Shown: one piece after another, positions 18,539 to 27,096 of the stretch
Position numbering within the stretch: the first letter of the stretch is position 1
How the letters are laid out: each line of letters begins with the position of its first letter
NCBI RefSeq assembly: GCF_001278945.1
Contig: NZ_LGRV01000007.1
Span: 424,842-488,841, forward strand
Reading direction: 5' to 3'
DNA length: 64,000 nucleotides
Source: Lysinibacillus contaminans
GTDB taxonomy: Bacteria > Bacillota > Bacilli > Bacillales_A > Planococcaceae
Program-made: the position numbers and the translations under genes
Notes under the pieces: model-generated
Told to the model about the DNA's origin: nothing
Database searches by the model: none
The model's input: the letters and a program-made list of their open reading frames with translations, nothing else

Positions 18539-18547
18539 ATCCGATAT
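18521..18547 (+). promoter_or_regulatory. Candidate sigma-D (motility) promoter of the flaG-fliD-fliT-fliS operon
   Basis: TGAA at 18521-18524, a 15-base spacer and TCCGATAT at 18540-18547 match the sigma-D consensus TAAA-N15-GCCGATAT at ten of twelve positions. It lies 45 bp before the flaG start. In B. subtilis the fliD operon is sigma-D dependent, which fits. Confidence 0.7.
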
Positions 18548-18591
18548 TACAAATAGTAGCGCCTGTGTTAGATTCAAGGAGGATGGAAAAC

Positions 18592-18987
18592 ATGCGTATT
18601 TCAGGAAATGTAGATATGGATTCAGTACGAGGAAGTAAACCAGTTTCTAATAATGTACCTACAGCAGAAAAAGCAGTGAAGCAAGGAAGCGAAACTGCTA
18701 AAGAACAGAAGGTAGACCCAACAGTAACAATGCAAATAAAACCGACTGATAATAGCGAAGAAACGAAGGCGAAAGTTCAAGAGGCAGTCAAAAAGATGAA
18801 CGAAATGCTTGAAGTAAACCATAGTGCTTCAAAGTTCATTTATCATGAAGGTTTAGAACGTTATTATGTAACCGTAGTCAATAAAGATACAGATGAAGTA
18901 GTCAAAGAAATCCCGCCGAAAAAGCTTTTAGATGCATTTTACGAAATGCAAAAAATGCTAGGCATGGTTGTAGATGAAAAAATTTAA
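18592..18987 (+). CDS. flaG: FlaG family flagellar protein
   Basis: A 131-residue FlaG-family protein. The N-terminal half is disordered and rich in Lys, Thr and Val (residues 1-60). The C-terminal half has the FlaG core KMNEMLEVNHSASKFIYHEG near 65-84 and KEIPPKKLLDAFYEMQKMLG near 104-123. FlaG proteins affect filament length and cap/filament assembly. AAGGAGG at 18576-18582 is nine bases before the ATG at 18592; an earlier GTG frame start and ATG 18583 lack correct spacing. First gene of the fliD operon. Confidence 0.9.
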   Translation: MRISGNVDMDSVRGSKPVSNNVPTAEKAVKQGSETAKEQKVDPTVTMQIKPTDNSEETKAKVQEAVKKMNEMLEVNHSASKFIYHEGLERYYVTVVNKDTDEVVKEIPPKKLLDAFYEMQKMLGMVVDEKI

Positions 18988-19015
18988 AACGGTTTAAAAC
19001 AAGGAGGAAAATTGT

Positions 19016-21664
19016 ATGGTAATGCGAATTGGTGGATTAGCGTCCGGAATGGATATCGATGAGTTAGTAAAAAAATTAATGAAGGCTGAGCGTGCACCCC
19101 TAGATAAATTAACTCAAAAGAAACAAACATACGAATGGCAGCGTGATGCCTATCGAGGTGTTAATACAAAATTAAAAGCATTGGATACTTATATTTCGGA
19201 TAATTTGATTTTAAAGACTTTAAATTCTAAAACAGCAACAAGCTCAAATTCAAATTTAGTTTCTGCTATTGCTACTGGTAAAGCCACAGGAACATTGTCT
19301 ATTGAAGGGGTTTCTCAACTTGCTTCGGCAGCTCGTGGTCTAGGAAATCAGATTAATGCAGCTGGTTCTACGAAATTAAGCGCATTGAAAATTGATACTT
19401 CTTCTGAATTTAAAATTAGCGCTATTGATTCACAAGGTAAGCTTGTAGAGTCAGCGGGAATTAAATTAGATGCAAATATGACGGTTGATGATTTAGTTAG
19501 CAAAATTAACTCTAGCAATGCCGGTGTAAGTGCAATTTTCGAAGGCGGTCGTTTATCAATTACGGCGAAAAATACAGGTAAAGAAATAAATGGAAAACCA
19601 GCAATTTCTACAGATGCTGCGGGCAGTGATATTTTCTCAAAGCTGGGCATGTCGAATCTTGTAACAGAAGAAGGCAAAAATGCGATATTCCAAGTAAACG
19701 GAATTGCAACTGAGCGTACATCAAACTCATTCACAATTAATGGCTATAATGTGACGTTAAAAGATACATTTAATGGCGCGAAAACTACAGCTGATAAATA
19801 TAATTCTGCCTATATAGAATGGAAAAATACATCTTCAGGTGATTTTGATATAAAAATTTCAGATGCTTTTACAGCTTCTGAAAAAGCGTCAACAGCTTAT
19901 AGAGATGCTAATGAGGCATTTATTGCAGCAAAAGCAAATTTATTTGGCGTAGCTGTTTCATCAACAGATTGGTCTAACTTTACAAAAATTAATAATACAG
20001 AATTTGCACGTAACTTAACTTCAGCTGAGGTTGAAACGTTAAAGGCACAAAACTTTGCTGATGATGCTGCCTACCAAACTTGGTTAAATGATGATACAGC
20101 GGATGCAAAATTGAAAGCGAAATTAAAAGATGAAAATATTACATTATCCCAAGCACAGGGTGTACAAGCATTAGATTACGACAAATTGCAAAAGCTATCT
20201 GCTCAATCGATTTATGATTCAATTGGTAGCAAAACAATGAATCAGTTAAGTTCAGCAGATTTATCTACACTGAAATTAAAAGGATTCAGTGATGATGCTG
20301 CTTATCAAACTTGGTTAAAGGATGATACAGCGGATGCAGATTTAAAAGCAAAGCTAAAAGAAGGTAATGTTACTTTAGAGCAATTCAATTCATTGAAATC
20401 TGTAAAAGATACTGAACTTCAAGCAATGCAAAATGAATCGAAATATTATACGCTTGGTGCAGGCTTCCTAAGTGGTTTAAGCGCTGCAGAACAAGGTCTT
20501 TTAAAGGATTCAACAAAAAAAGGAACGGCTGAAGAGTTCAATGCGCAAATCGATGCATGGAAAAATTCTGCCAATGAAGAAGAAAAGGCATTAGGTGAAA
20601 AGCTATCCAAATTATCGGATTCACAAAAAAGTGTACTTCGTGATATGGACAGCACACAATTAACAAATCTAAGTGGATTAGCTGAAAAACAAATTGACGC
20701 TCAAGCTAAGTTGGCAGACAAAACAGCAAAAGAAAAAGATCATCAAGCGTTAGTAGACCGCCAAGTAACAGGTCTTGCAAATTTCAAAGATGCATATAAA
20801 CAACAATTTAATAAAGATTATGTAGCGGGCGATGACCCAAATAAACCATATGATCCAGGTTTAATTGAAGAAAAGGATATTCCAGCTGGCACAGCCCCTC
20901 CTGTCACTATGACTTCTACAACAAACGTAGACGATATGATGACTAAAATTAAAGAATTTGTGAACACGTATAACGGGTTAATAAAAGACTTAAAGAATCA
21001 AACAGGCGAATCAAAATACCGTGATTATACTCCATTGACAGCTGAGCAAAAAGAAGATATGTCAGAAAATGAAATTAAGTTATGGGAAGAGAAAGCAAAG
21101 AGTGGCTTATTACGAAGTGATGCGCTTATTCGTAGTGGATTGTCTGATATGCGCTCTTTAGTTTATCAATCGAATCCAGGTATGGCAGATTCTAAATTTA
21201 ATACGTTATTTAACATCGGTATTACGACATCGAAAAATTATAACGAAGGCGGCACACTGGAAATTGATGAAGTTAAATTACGTAAAGCATTGGAAGAAGA
21301 TCCAGATGCAGTTGAAAAGTTATTAAAAAATAGTGAGGGTAAAAAAGATGATACAATCCAAGTTACAGATCCTGAAACAGGTGTAGTATCAACTAAAACA
21401 GCAGATACACGTGGCTATTTAGAAAAATTACGTGAATCAATGAAATCATTTGAAATTACTATCGAGAAAAAAGCGGGTCGTTCGACAATGACGGATGCAG
21501 AGTACTCCATCGGAAAAAGTCTAATTGATGCAGGGAAGCGCATTGACACATGGCAAGCTAAGCTTAAAAACATCGAAGCACGCTACTGGAAACAATTCTC
21601 GGCAATGGAATCGGCAATTAACAAGGCGAATTCACAATCGTCAATGTTCGCGCAGCAAGGATAG
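19016..21664 (+). CDS. fliD: FliD, flagellar filament cap (hook-associated protein 2), enlarged
   Basis: An 882-residue FliD, far longer than the roughly 500 residues of B. subtilis. The conserved N-terminal FliD domain starts RIGGLASGMDIDELVKKLMKAERAPLD (split here: RIGGLASGMD, DELVKKLMKAE). The C-terminal FliD domain (from about residue 640) has MMTKIKEFVNTYNGLIKDLK and ends in helices with IEARYWKQFSAME. The extra length is a central surface region with three tandem 77-residue repeats at residues about 334-560. FliD caps the growing filament outside the cell and directs flagellin folding; the outer domains are variable and may contact surfaces. AAGGAGG is eight bases before the chosen ATG. 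Confidence 0.95.
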   Translation: MVMRIGGLASGMDIDELVKKLMKAERAPLDKLTQKKQTYEWQRDAYRGVNTKLKALDTYISDNLILKTLNSKTATSSNSNLVSAIATGKATGTLSIEGVSQLASAARGLGNQINAAGSTKLSALKIDTSSEFKISAIDSQGKLVESAGIKLDANMTVDDLVSKINSSNAGVSAIFEGGRLSITAKNTGKEINGKPAISTDAAGSDIFSKLGMSNLVTEEGKNAIFQVNGIATERTSNSFTINGYNVTLKDTFNGAKTTADKYNSAYIEWKNTSSGDFDIKISDAFTASEKASTAYRDANEAFIAAKANLFGVAVSSTDWSNFTKINNTEFARNLTSAEVETLKAQNFADDAAYQTWLNDDTADAKLKAKLKDENITLSQAQGVQALDYDKLQKLSAQSIYDSIGSKTMNQLSSADLSTLKLKGFSDDAAYQTWLKDDTADADLKAKLKEGNVTLEQFNSLKSVKDTELQAMQNESKYYTLGAGFLSGLSAAEQGLLKDSTKKGTAEEFNAQIDAWKNSANEEEKALGEKLSKLSDSQKSVLRDMDSTQLTNLSGLAEKQIDAQAKLADKTAKEKDHQALVDRQVTGLANFKDAYKQQFNKDYVAGDDPNKPYDPGLIEEKDIPAGTAPPVTMTSTTNVDDMMTKIKEFVNTYNGLIKDLKNQTGESKYRDYTPLTAEQKEDMSENEIKLWEEKAKSGLLRSDALIRSGLSDMRSLVYQSNPGMADSKFNTLFNIGITTSKNYNEGGTLEIDEVKLRKALEEDPDAVEKLLKNSEGKKDDTIQVTDPETGVVSTKTADTRGYLEKLRESMKSFEITIEKKAGRSTMTDAEYSIGKSLIDAGKRIDTWQAKLKNIEARYWKQFSAMESAINKANSQSSMFAQQG
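20015..20653 (+). repeat. Three tandem 231-bp repeats inside fliD
   Basis: Units start at 20015, 20246 and 20477, exactly 231 bp (77 codons) apart. Each starts with a leucine-rich L(T/S)xA(E/D)xxxLK helix. The first two share DDAAYQTWL, DDTADA and LKAKLK nearly identically. The third is strongly diverged (AEEFNAQIDAWKN, GEKLSKLS) and fades out before about 20650. They are in frame and lie in the outer domain of FliD. Confidence 0.85.
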
Positions 21665-21683
21665 GAAATAGGTGGGTGCAAAT

Positions 21684-22043
21684 ATGAATACCGTACAAGC
21701 TGTATTACAGGTGTCTGCAAAATTATATCAGCATTTAACTGTCTTGCCATCAGAAGACGAACGTGATAATTTTATCGAAAAGATTCATCTGTATTTAGAT
21801 GAACGTGGTCAATTAATAGATCAGCTACAGCACGAGGGCTTTCAGGTGGATTTAATGAGTAAGGCCCACGCGACATTAGCAGAGTTGGATAAAGGCATTC
21901 AAGGACGCTTAGATAAAGTGATGAAGTCTATTCAGGCGGATATGAAGGATTTACAAAATGCGAAGAAAAATGAACAGCAGTATATGAATCCTTATGCAAG
22001 TGTGCAAGTGATGGATGGACGTTATTATGACAAAAAGAATTAA
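21684..22043 (+). CDS. fliT: FliT-like flagellar chaperone
   Basis: A 119-residue, mainly helical cytoplasmic protein between fliD and fliS. Size, helix pattern (VLQVSAKLYQHL, ERDNFIEKIHLYLDERGQLID, ATLAELDKGIQGRLDKVMK) and context fit FliT, the export chaperone of FliD. No unique motif proves it; FliT proteins are poorly conserved. The frame begins at a GTG at 21672, but that GTG lies within the AGGTGG ribosome binding site for the ATG at 21684, which was chosen. In B. subtilis fliT follows fliS; here the order is reversed. The C-terminal tail (YASVQVMDGRYYDKK) is probably disordered. Confidence 0.68.
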   Translation: MNTVQAVLQVSAKLYQHLTVLPSEDERDNFIEKIHLYLDERGQLIDQLQHEGFQVDLMSKAHATLAELDKGIQGRLDKVMKSIQADMKDLQNAKKNEQQYMNPYASVQVMDGRYYDKKN

Positions 22044-22069
22044 CAATAGCTTCAAAAGGAGTGTTTTGA

Positions 22070-22480
22070 TTGACAGCACAAACATCGGCTTACAACGCGT
22101 ACAAACAAAATAGTGTAACAACAGCTTCACCCGGTGAACTAACGCTAATGCTATACAATGGCTGTTTGAAGTTCTTAAATAAAGCAAAAACAGCTATTCA
22201 TGAGAAAAATGTTCAAGAAAAGAATACAAACCTTTTGAAATCACAGGCCATCATTGCTGAACTAATGTCTACATTAAATATGGATATTGAGATTTCTAAA
22301 CAGATGTTACCATTATATGAATATATGAACCATCGTCTTGTAGAGGCTAACATTCAAAATGATGTTACTCTTATTGAAGAGGTTGAAGGATTAGTGACGG
22401 AATTCCGCGATACGTGGAAGGAAGTTCTTCGCATTAACCGTCAACAACAGTATGGTAGTGGAAATGAAGCACACGTATAA
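22070..22480 (+). CDS. fliS: FliS, flagellin export chaperone
   Basis: A 136-residue FliS, the cytoplasmic chaperone that binds the C-terminal helices of flagellin before export. The family signature YNAYKQNSVTTASPGELTLML is at residues 6-26, followed by YNGCLKFLNKAKTAI. Central helices with IIAELMSTLNMDIEISKQM and LYEYMNHRLVEANI follow. The start is TTG at 22070 with AAAAGGAG at 22054-22061. It ends the operon; a hairpin follows. Confidence 0.95.
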   Translation: MTAQTSAYNAYKQNSVTTASPGELTLMLYNGCLKFLNKAKTAIHEKNVQEKNTNLLKSQAIIAELMSTLNMDIEISKQMLPLYEYMNHRLVEANIQNDVTLIEEVEGLVTEFRDTWKEVLRINRQQQYGSGNEAHV

Positions 22481-22491
22481 AATACATGATT

Positions 22492-22530
22492 AAAACAAAT
22501 CATCTTGTTAATAACAAGATGATTTGTTTT
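22492..22530 (+). terminator. Terminator hairpin after fliS
   Basis: An 18-bp perfect inverted repeat (22492-22509 with 22513-22530) with a three-base loop. The T run is the end of the right arm itself plus a few downstream T residues. Confidence 0.8.
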
Positions 22531-22795
22531 CGTTTAATTAGATTTAAATTCATAGGAGAAATATAATTAATGAAATCTTTTACAATGTTTCATTAAAAAA
22601 TGATTGGGTATTATTATTTATGTAAGATGAATTGAGCTAAGAAGAAAAATGAATATTATGGTTTCGTAATTATGTTTAAAATAGGCACAAAATGGTCATC
22701 AAAACTGCTACTTCCTACTCTAGTTTAATACCCTGTGTTTCTGGATAATAATGATTAAGTAAAAAAAGGTAATTTATTGTGTGGGGGTGTAGTTT
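22531..22795. other. AT-rich gap before the PilZ gene
   Basis: About 265 bp without a gene on either strand. It presumably holds the promoter of the PilZ gene, but I could not pick a convincing -35/-10 pair. It ends in a GTGGGGGTG ribosome binding site. Confidence 0.4.
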
Positions 22796-23188
22796 ATGTT
22801 TTTCAAACGTACAGAGGGGTTCCGATATAAATTTGAAGAACCACTACAAACAACATTTACAATTGTTGAGAATGGAAGAGCAGTCAAAGATGAAGCGGCA
22901 ATAGGAGGAATACTTGACATTAGTCCTAAAGGGATTAAAATGTTTTCAACAGTAGATCTTAATGCTGGAAAAGCGCTAAGTCCTCAATTGGAAATACGTT
23001 TTATTATTGATTCCCAAATAATTGTGGCCTATGGTGAAGTGATGTGGAGTCGCCCTTATATGAACGGGAAGCAATATGGCATTTTCTTTAATAATCAAGT
23101 ACTAATAGAGGGTTTAATTGTCGAAGAGCTGAAAATTCGTCGAAAAAAGGAAATAATGGCGACGAAAAAGCTAAAGAGCAATGCGTAA
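22796..23188 (+). CDS. PilZ-domain protein
   Basis: A 130-residue single PilZ domain protein. The core is visible as GILDISPKGIKMFS near residues 40-53 (the D-x-S-x-x-G motif), EIRFIIDSQIIVAYGEVMWS near 73-92 and KQYGIFF near 98-104. The N-terminal RxxxR motif that clamps c-di-GMP is imperfect: Arg5 and Arg10 are six apart and Arg10-xxx-Glu14 replaces the usual pair. It may therefore bind c-di-GMP weakly or act without it. Between flagellar genes and hpf, it could link second-messenger state to motility. A lone gene with its own ribosome binding site. Confidence 0.82.
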   Translation: MFFKRTEGFRYKFEEPLQTTFTIVENGRAVKDEAAIGGILDISPKGIKMFSTVDLNAGKALSPQLEIRFIIDSQIIVAYGEVMWSRPYMNGKQYGIFFNNQVLIEGLIVEELKIRRKKEIMATKKLKSNA

Positions 23189-23214
23189 GTTTTTTTAAAA
23201 TAATTTTCTTTTTC

Positions 23215-23242
23215 AGAAGGATTTCGCACACTCGTGTTGAAA
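23215..23242 (+). promoter_or_regulatory. Candidate sigma-H promoter of hpf
   Basis: AGAAGGATTT at 23215-23224, an 11-base spacer and GTTGAAA at 23236-23242 resemble the sigma-H pattern RnAGGAwWW-N11-12-RnnGAAT, with one mismatch in the -10. The B. subtilis hpf homologue (yvyD) is partly sigma-H dependent, which supports it. Confidence 0.42.
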
Positions 23243-23277
23243 TATATAGTATAGGCATTTATAAAGGAGGAGTTTAC

Positions 23278-23829
23278 ATGCTAAACTTTAACATTCGCGG
23301 TGAAAACATTGAGGTAACTCCAGCAATTCGAGAATACGTTGAGAACAAAATCGAAAAAATTGAACGTTACTTCAATGAAGATATTAATGCAAATGCTAAT
23401 GTAAATTTAAGAATTTATAATGACAAACAAACAAAAGTAGAAGTGACAATTCCACTAAAAAATTTGACGCTTCGTGCAGAAGAACGTCACAATGATATGT
23501 ACGCAGCGGTTGACTTAATTGTCGATAAATTAGAACGTCAAATTCGTAAACATAAAACAAAGGTGAATCGTAAATTCCGTGAGCGTGAAGGCGTAGGTCA
23601 TTACTTTGCGACAACGCAGGCTGTGGGAGATGCGTCTCAAGAGGAAGAAGAATACGCAATTGTACGTACGAAGCAATTCGATTTAAAACCGATGGACCAA
23701 GAAGAAGCTGTTTTACAGATGAATATGTTAGGACATAACTTCTACATCTTTACTGATGCTGATTCAAACGGTACGAACATCGTTTACAAACGTAGCGACG
23801 GCAAGTACGGGTTAATTGAAACAACTTAA
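23278..23829 (+). CDS. hpf: Long-form ribosome hibernation promoting factor HPF
   Basis: A 183-residue long HPF. The N-terminal S30AE domain (residues 1-100, starting NFNIRGENIEVTPAIREYV) binds the 30S decoding region. The C-terminal domain (about 125-183, VRTKQFDLKPMDQEEAVLQM) dimerises two 70S ribosomes into 100S particles. Both parts and the charged linker are present, so this is the full form found in Bacillota. AAAGGAGG precedes the ATG. A strong terminator separates it from secA. Confidence 0.96.
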   Translation: MLNFNIRGENIEVTPAIREYVENKIEKIERYFNEDINANANVNLRIYNDKQTKVEVTIPLKNLTLRAEERHNDMYAAVDLIVDKLERQIRKHKTKVNRKFREREGVGHYFATTQAVGDASQEEEEYAIVRTKQFDLKPMDQEEAVLQMNMLGHNFYIFTDADSNGTNIVYKRSDGKYGLIETT

Positions 23830-23840
23830 TGTGCTTATAA

Positions 23841-23867
23841 AGCTCCCGCTGATGCGGGAGTTTTTTT
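23841..23867 (+). terminator. Intrinsic terminator after hpf
   Basis: CTCCCGC (23843-23849) pairs with GCGGGAG (23854-23860) across a four-base loop, followed by seven T residues. Confidence 0.95.
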
Positions 23868-23895
23868 GTGTCTTTTTTTTCGAAAGAGGGACAGT

Positions 23896-23925
23896 TTGCA
23901 TGAAGTTGTTAGACAATGGTAAAAT
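23896..23925 (+). promoter_or_regulatory. Candidate sigma-A promoter of secA
   Basis: TTGCAT at 23896-23901 and TAAAAT at 23920-23925 are separated by 18 bases, just downstream of the hpf terminator and 35 bp before the secA start. Confidence 0.6.
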
Positions 23926-23959
23926 GAAAGTTGAGACTATATAGGAAGTGAAAAAATTC

Positions 23960-26470
23960 ATGGCAAACCTATTAAATAAATTATTCGATTTCAACAAACG
24001 TGAGTTAAAACGATTAGAAAAAATCGCTGACCAAGTAGAGGCATTTGCTCCTCAGATGGAACAGCTTTCAGATGAACAATTACAAGCAAAGACAGAAGAA
24101 TTTAAAAAACGCTATGCAGATGGCGAGAGTTTAGAATCTATTCGACCTGAAGCCTTTGCAGTCTGTCGAGAAGCGTCAAAGCGTGTTCTTGGGATGTATC
24201 CATTCCGTGTGCAAGTTATGGGTGCGGCTTCGCTAGACGAGGGTAATATTTCAGAGATGAAAACGGGTGAAGGTAAAACACTAACGTCCACAATGGCGGT
24301 TTATTTAAACGCGATTACTGGTAAGGGTGTACATGTTGTTACAGTCAATGAATACCTTGCTGGACGTGATGCTGAGGAAATGGGGCAACTGTATAATTTC
24401 TTAGGATTATCAGTAGGACTAAACTTAAATAGCCTATCTAAAGAAGAAAAACGAGCTGCCTATGAAGCGGATATTACGTACAGTACAAACAATGAGTTAG
24501 GTTTTGACTATTTACGCGATAATATGGTGCTTTATAAAGAAGAGCGTGTACAACGTCCGCTACATTATGCAGTTATCGATGAGGTTGACTCGATTTTAAT
24601 CGATGAAGCACGTACGCCGTTAATTATTTCAGGACAAGCTGGGAAATCAGCTCAACTGTATAAGCAGTCGAATGCATTTGTGCGTATGTTAAGTGCAGAA
24701 ACAGATTACACGTATGAAGAATCGACAAAGGGTGTTACGTTAACAGATGCTGGTGTCGAAAAAGCTGAAAAAGCATTCGGTATCGATAATTTGTTCGATT
24801 TGACCCATGTGCGTTTAAACCATGCCATTAACCAATCATTAAAGGCACACGTCAGTATGCATAATGATGTCGATTATGTGGTGCAAGACGGCGAAATCGT
24901 TATTGTTGATGGTTTCACTGGTCGTTTAATGAAAGGTCGTCGTTATTCTGATGGTCTTCACCAAGCAATTGAGGCCAAAGAAGGCGTGGATATTCAAAAT
25001 GAATCCATGACAATGGCAACAATTACATTCCAAAACTACTTCCGTATGTATGAAAAGCTTGCCGGTATGACGGGTACAGCGAAAACAGAGGAAGAAGAAT
25101 TCCGTAATATCTACAATATGAATGTTATTGCGATTCCGACGAATAAGCCGATTGCACGTGATGACCGTCCAGATTTAATTTTTGCTTCGATGGAAGGAAA
25201 ATATAAGGCGGTGGCGGCAGATATCGCCGAGCGCCACAAAGCTGGACAACCAGTGCTTGTTGGTACGGTTGCGATTGAAACGTCTGAAATTATTTCGGAT
25301 TTATTAAATAAACATAAAATACCACATAACGTATTGAATGCGAAAAACCATGAGCGTGAGGCTGAAATTATCGCAACTGCTGGTGAAAAAGGTGCGGTAA
25401 CGATTGCTACAAACATGGCTGGTCGTGGTACAGATATTAAACCAGGTGAAGGTGTATTAGAACTCGGTGGTTTAGCGGTTATTGGTACAGAGCGTCATGA
25501 ATCTCGCCGTATTGATAATCAGCTACGTGGCCGTTCTGGTCGACAAGGGAACCCTGGGGTAACGCAGTTCTATTTATCACTCGAAGATGAATTAATGCGC
25601 CGCTTTGGTTCTGACAATATGAAAGCAATGATGATGAAGCTTGGTATGGACGATACACAGCCGCTTCAATCGAAAGTTGTTTCAAAGGCGGTTGAATCCG
25701 CGCAAAAACGTGTAGAAGGTAATAACTTCGATTCACGTAAACGATTACTTCAATATGATGATGTATTACGTCAGCAACGTGAAATCATTTACAAAGAGCG
25801 TTATGAAGTTATTGAAACAGATAACATGCGTGATCTTGTTGAGTCAATGATTACAGAAGCAATCGAACATGTTGTTGGTCTTTATACGCAAGGTGAACAA
25901 AGTGAGTGGAATCTAAAAGCAATTGAAGATTATGTCGCTGGAAACCTACTAGATGAAGGTGTTTTAAAGGCGGCTGACTTACAAGGGAAATCTGTAGAGG
26001 AAATTACAAAGCTGATTTCAGATGCAGTCCAAAGACGTTATGATGAAAAAGAAGCTGAATTGACACCAGAGCGTATGCGTGAGTTCGAAAAAGTTATTTT
26101 ACTTCGTTCAATCGATACGAAATGGATAGATCATATTGATGCAATGGATCAATTACGTCAAGGTATCCACCTTCGTGCATACGGACAAAATGATCCACTA
26201 CGTGAGTATCAGTCAGAAGGTTTTGCGATGTTCGAGGAAATGGTAGCCTCTATCCGTGAAGACGTTGCGAAATATGCAATGAAAGCAGAAATTCGCAGTA
26301 ATTTAGAACGTGAAGAAGTTGCGAAAGGACAGGCTGTGAATCCTAAAGAGGACGGCGCACCTGCACCTAAAAAGCGACCAGTACGTAAAGCTGAAAATAT
26401 TGGTCGTAATGACTTATGTCCTTGTGGTAGCGGCAAGAAATTTAAAAACTGCCACGGTACAGTTCAATAA
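23960..26470 (+). CDS. secA: SecA, preprotein translocase ATPase
   Basis: An 836-residue SecA, the cytoplasmic motor that drives proteins through SecYEG. Walker A is in [11 protein letters not shown] near residue 98-108, and the DEAD-like motif is in [15 protein letters not shown] near 205-219. The preprotein cross-linking domain follows, and NBD2 carries [20 protein letters not shown] near 510-529. The C-terminal zinc-binding tail [14 protein letters not shown] is intact. The frame also offers GTG 23948, but AGGA lies only two bases from it, so the ATG at 23960 is preferred. In B. subtilis secA lies between hpf and prfB as here. Confidence 0.97.
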   Translation: MANLLNKLFDFNKRELKRLEKIADQVEAFAPQMEQLSDEQLQAKTEEFKKRYADGESLESIRPEAFAVCREASKRVLGMYPFRVQVMGAASLDEGNISEMKTGEGKTLTSTMAVYLNAITGKGVHVVTVNEYLAGRDAEEMGQLYNFLGLSVGLNLNSLSKEEKRAAYEADITYSTNNELGFDYLRDNMVLYKEERVQRPLHYAVIDEVDSILIDEARTPLIISGQAGKSAQLYKQSNAFVRMLSAETDYTYEESTKGVTLTDAGVEKAEKAFGIDNLFDLTHVRLNHAINQSLKAHVSMHNDVDYVVQDGEIVIVDGFTGRLMKGRRYSDGLHQAIEAKEGVDIQNESMTMATITFQNYFRMYEKLAGMTGTAKTEEEEFRNIYNMNVIAIPTNKPIARDDRPDLIFASMEGKYKAVAADIAERHKAGQPVLVGTVAIETSEIISDLLNKHKIPHNVLNAKNHEREAEIIATAGEKGAVTIATNMAGRGTDIKPGEGVLELGGLAVIGTERHESRRIDNQLRGRSGRQGNPGVTQFYLSLEDELMRRFGSDNMKAMMMKLGMDDTQPLQSKVVSKAVESAQKRVEGNNFDSRKRLLQYDDVLRQQREIIYKERYEVIETDNMRDLVESMITEAIEHVVGLYTQGEQSEWNLKAIEDYVAGNLLDEGVLKAADLQGKSVEEITKLISDAVQRRYDEKEAELTPERMREFEKVILLRSIDTKWIDHIDAMDQLRQGIHLRAYGQNDPLREYQSEGFAMFEEMVASIREDVAKYAMKAEIRSNLEREEVAKGQAVNPKEDGAPAPKKRPVRKAENIGRNDLCPCGSGKKFKNCHGTVQ

Positions 26471-26484
26471 ATGTAATTTTATAG

Positions 26485-26526
26485 AAACAGCCACTTTTAA
26501 CATATTGTTGAAAGTGGCTGTTTTTT
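26485..26526 (+). terminator. Intrinsic terminator after secA
   Basis: Arms AAACAGCCACTTT (26485 on) and AAAGTGGCTGTTT (26511 on) close a 13-base loop and run into a T tract. Confidence 0.92.
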
Positions 26527-26946
26527 GTCTATAGTAAAAGGTGCAAATGATTTCATTATAAATTAATGTGAATATATACGTAGTTCACAAACAAAATTCA
26601 GAATTGATAGACAATTGAATGTTTACAGTATACAATAATGGTAACAATAGGAATTTAGTTGGATTTGATACATAGTTCTACTGCCGAAAACCGTGCTTAA
26701 AGAATAGATTTTGAAAGTTGTGGAGGACTAAGTACCTCTTATTCATGAGAAAAAGGCTTGAGCTTGCAGCGCACATGCTAAAGGCCAAACCTGAGATGTC
26801 AGTAAAAATTAGATAGAGGCGAAATAGGATTTACTTAAAAATTAAAGTAGGGAGAATAGATTGTTTAAAAGAAAATGAGACTGGTCACTTAGTTACAGCA
26901 AATGAATTTTATCGTTGAATAGTGAACAAAGTAGCTTTCTTTGAAC
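26527..26946. other. Long gap upstream of comK, no gene recognised
   Basis: About 420 bp with no supported gene on either strand. Codons are interrupted in all frames. It may hold the promoter and regulatory sites of comK; no clear AAAA-N5-TTTT ComK boxes were found, only half-matches. Confidence 0.4.
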
Positions 26947-27062
26947 AAAGGAGGTGATTTATTGTGGTGTCATAAAAAAATCCTCGAGTAATGAAGTCCT
27001 AGTTAGACATACTCGAGGAAAAACGTTGGAGTATACCAACATACTTAGTATACTCCTTTTTT
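26947..27062 (+). promoter_or_regulatory. Structured comK leader: strong ribosome binding site, mini-ORF and two hairpins
   Basis: AAAGGAGGTG at 26947-26956 is an exceptionally good ribosome binding site. It precedes a TTG at 26962 that opens a nine-codon frame (W-C-H-K-K-I-L-E after the start, TAA at 26989-26991). A GTG at 26964 would give a three-codon peptide. Hairpin 1 has perfect ten-base arms, 26981-26990 with 27010-27019. Hairpin 2 has nine-base arms, 27028-27036 with 27048-27056, and six T residues, so it looks like a terminator. comK starts 35 bases later. The same hairpin also contains TTGGAG and TATACT 17 bases apart, which could instead be a promoter overlapped by a palindromic operator. 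Confidence 0.6.
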
Positions 27063-27096
27063 GAAAGTGTGACAAAAAATTAGAGGAGGTAAATAC

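Noticed and set aside
26880-26946. Possible ComK boxes (AAAA-N5-TTTT) upstream of comK
   Set aside because: Only partial matches such as CAAATGAATTTTA; in DNA this AT-rich they are expected by chance.
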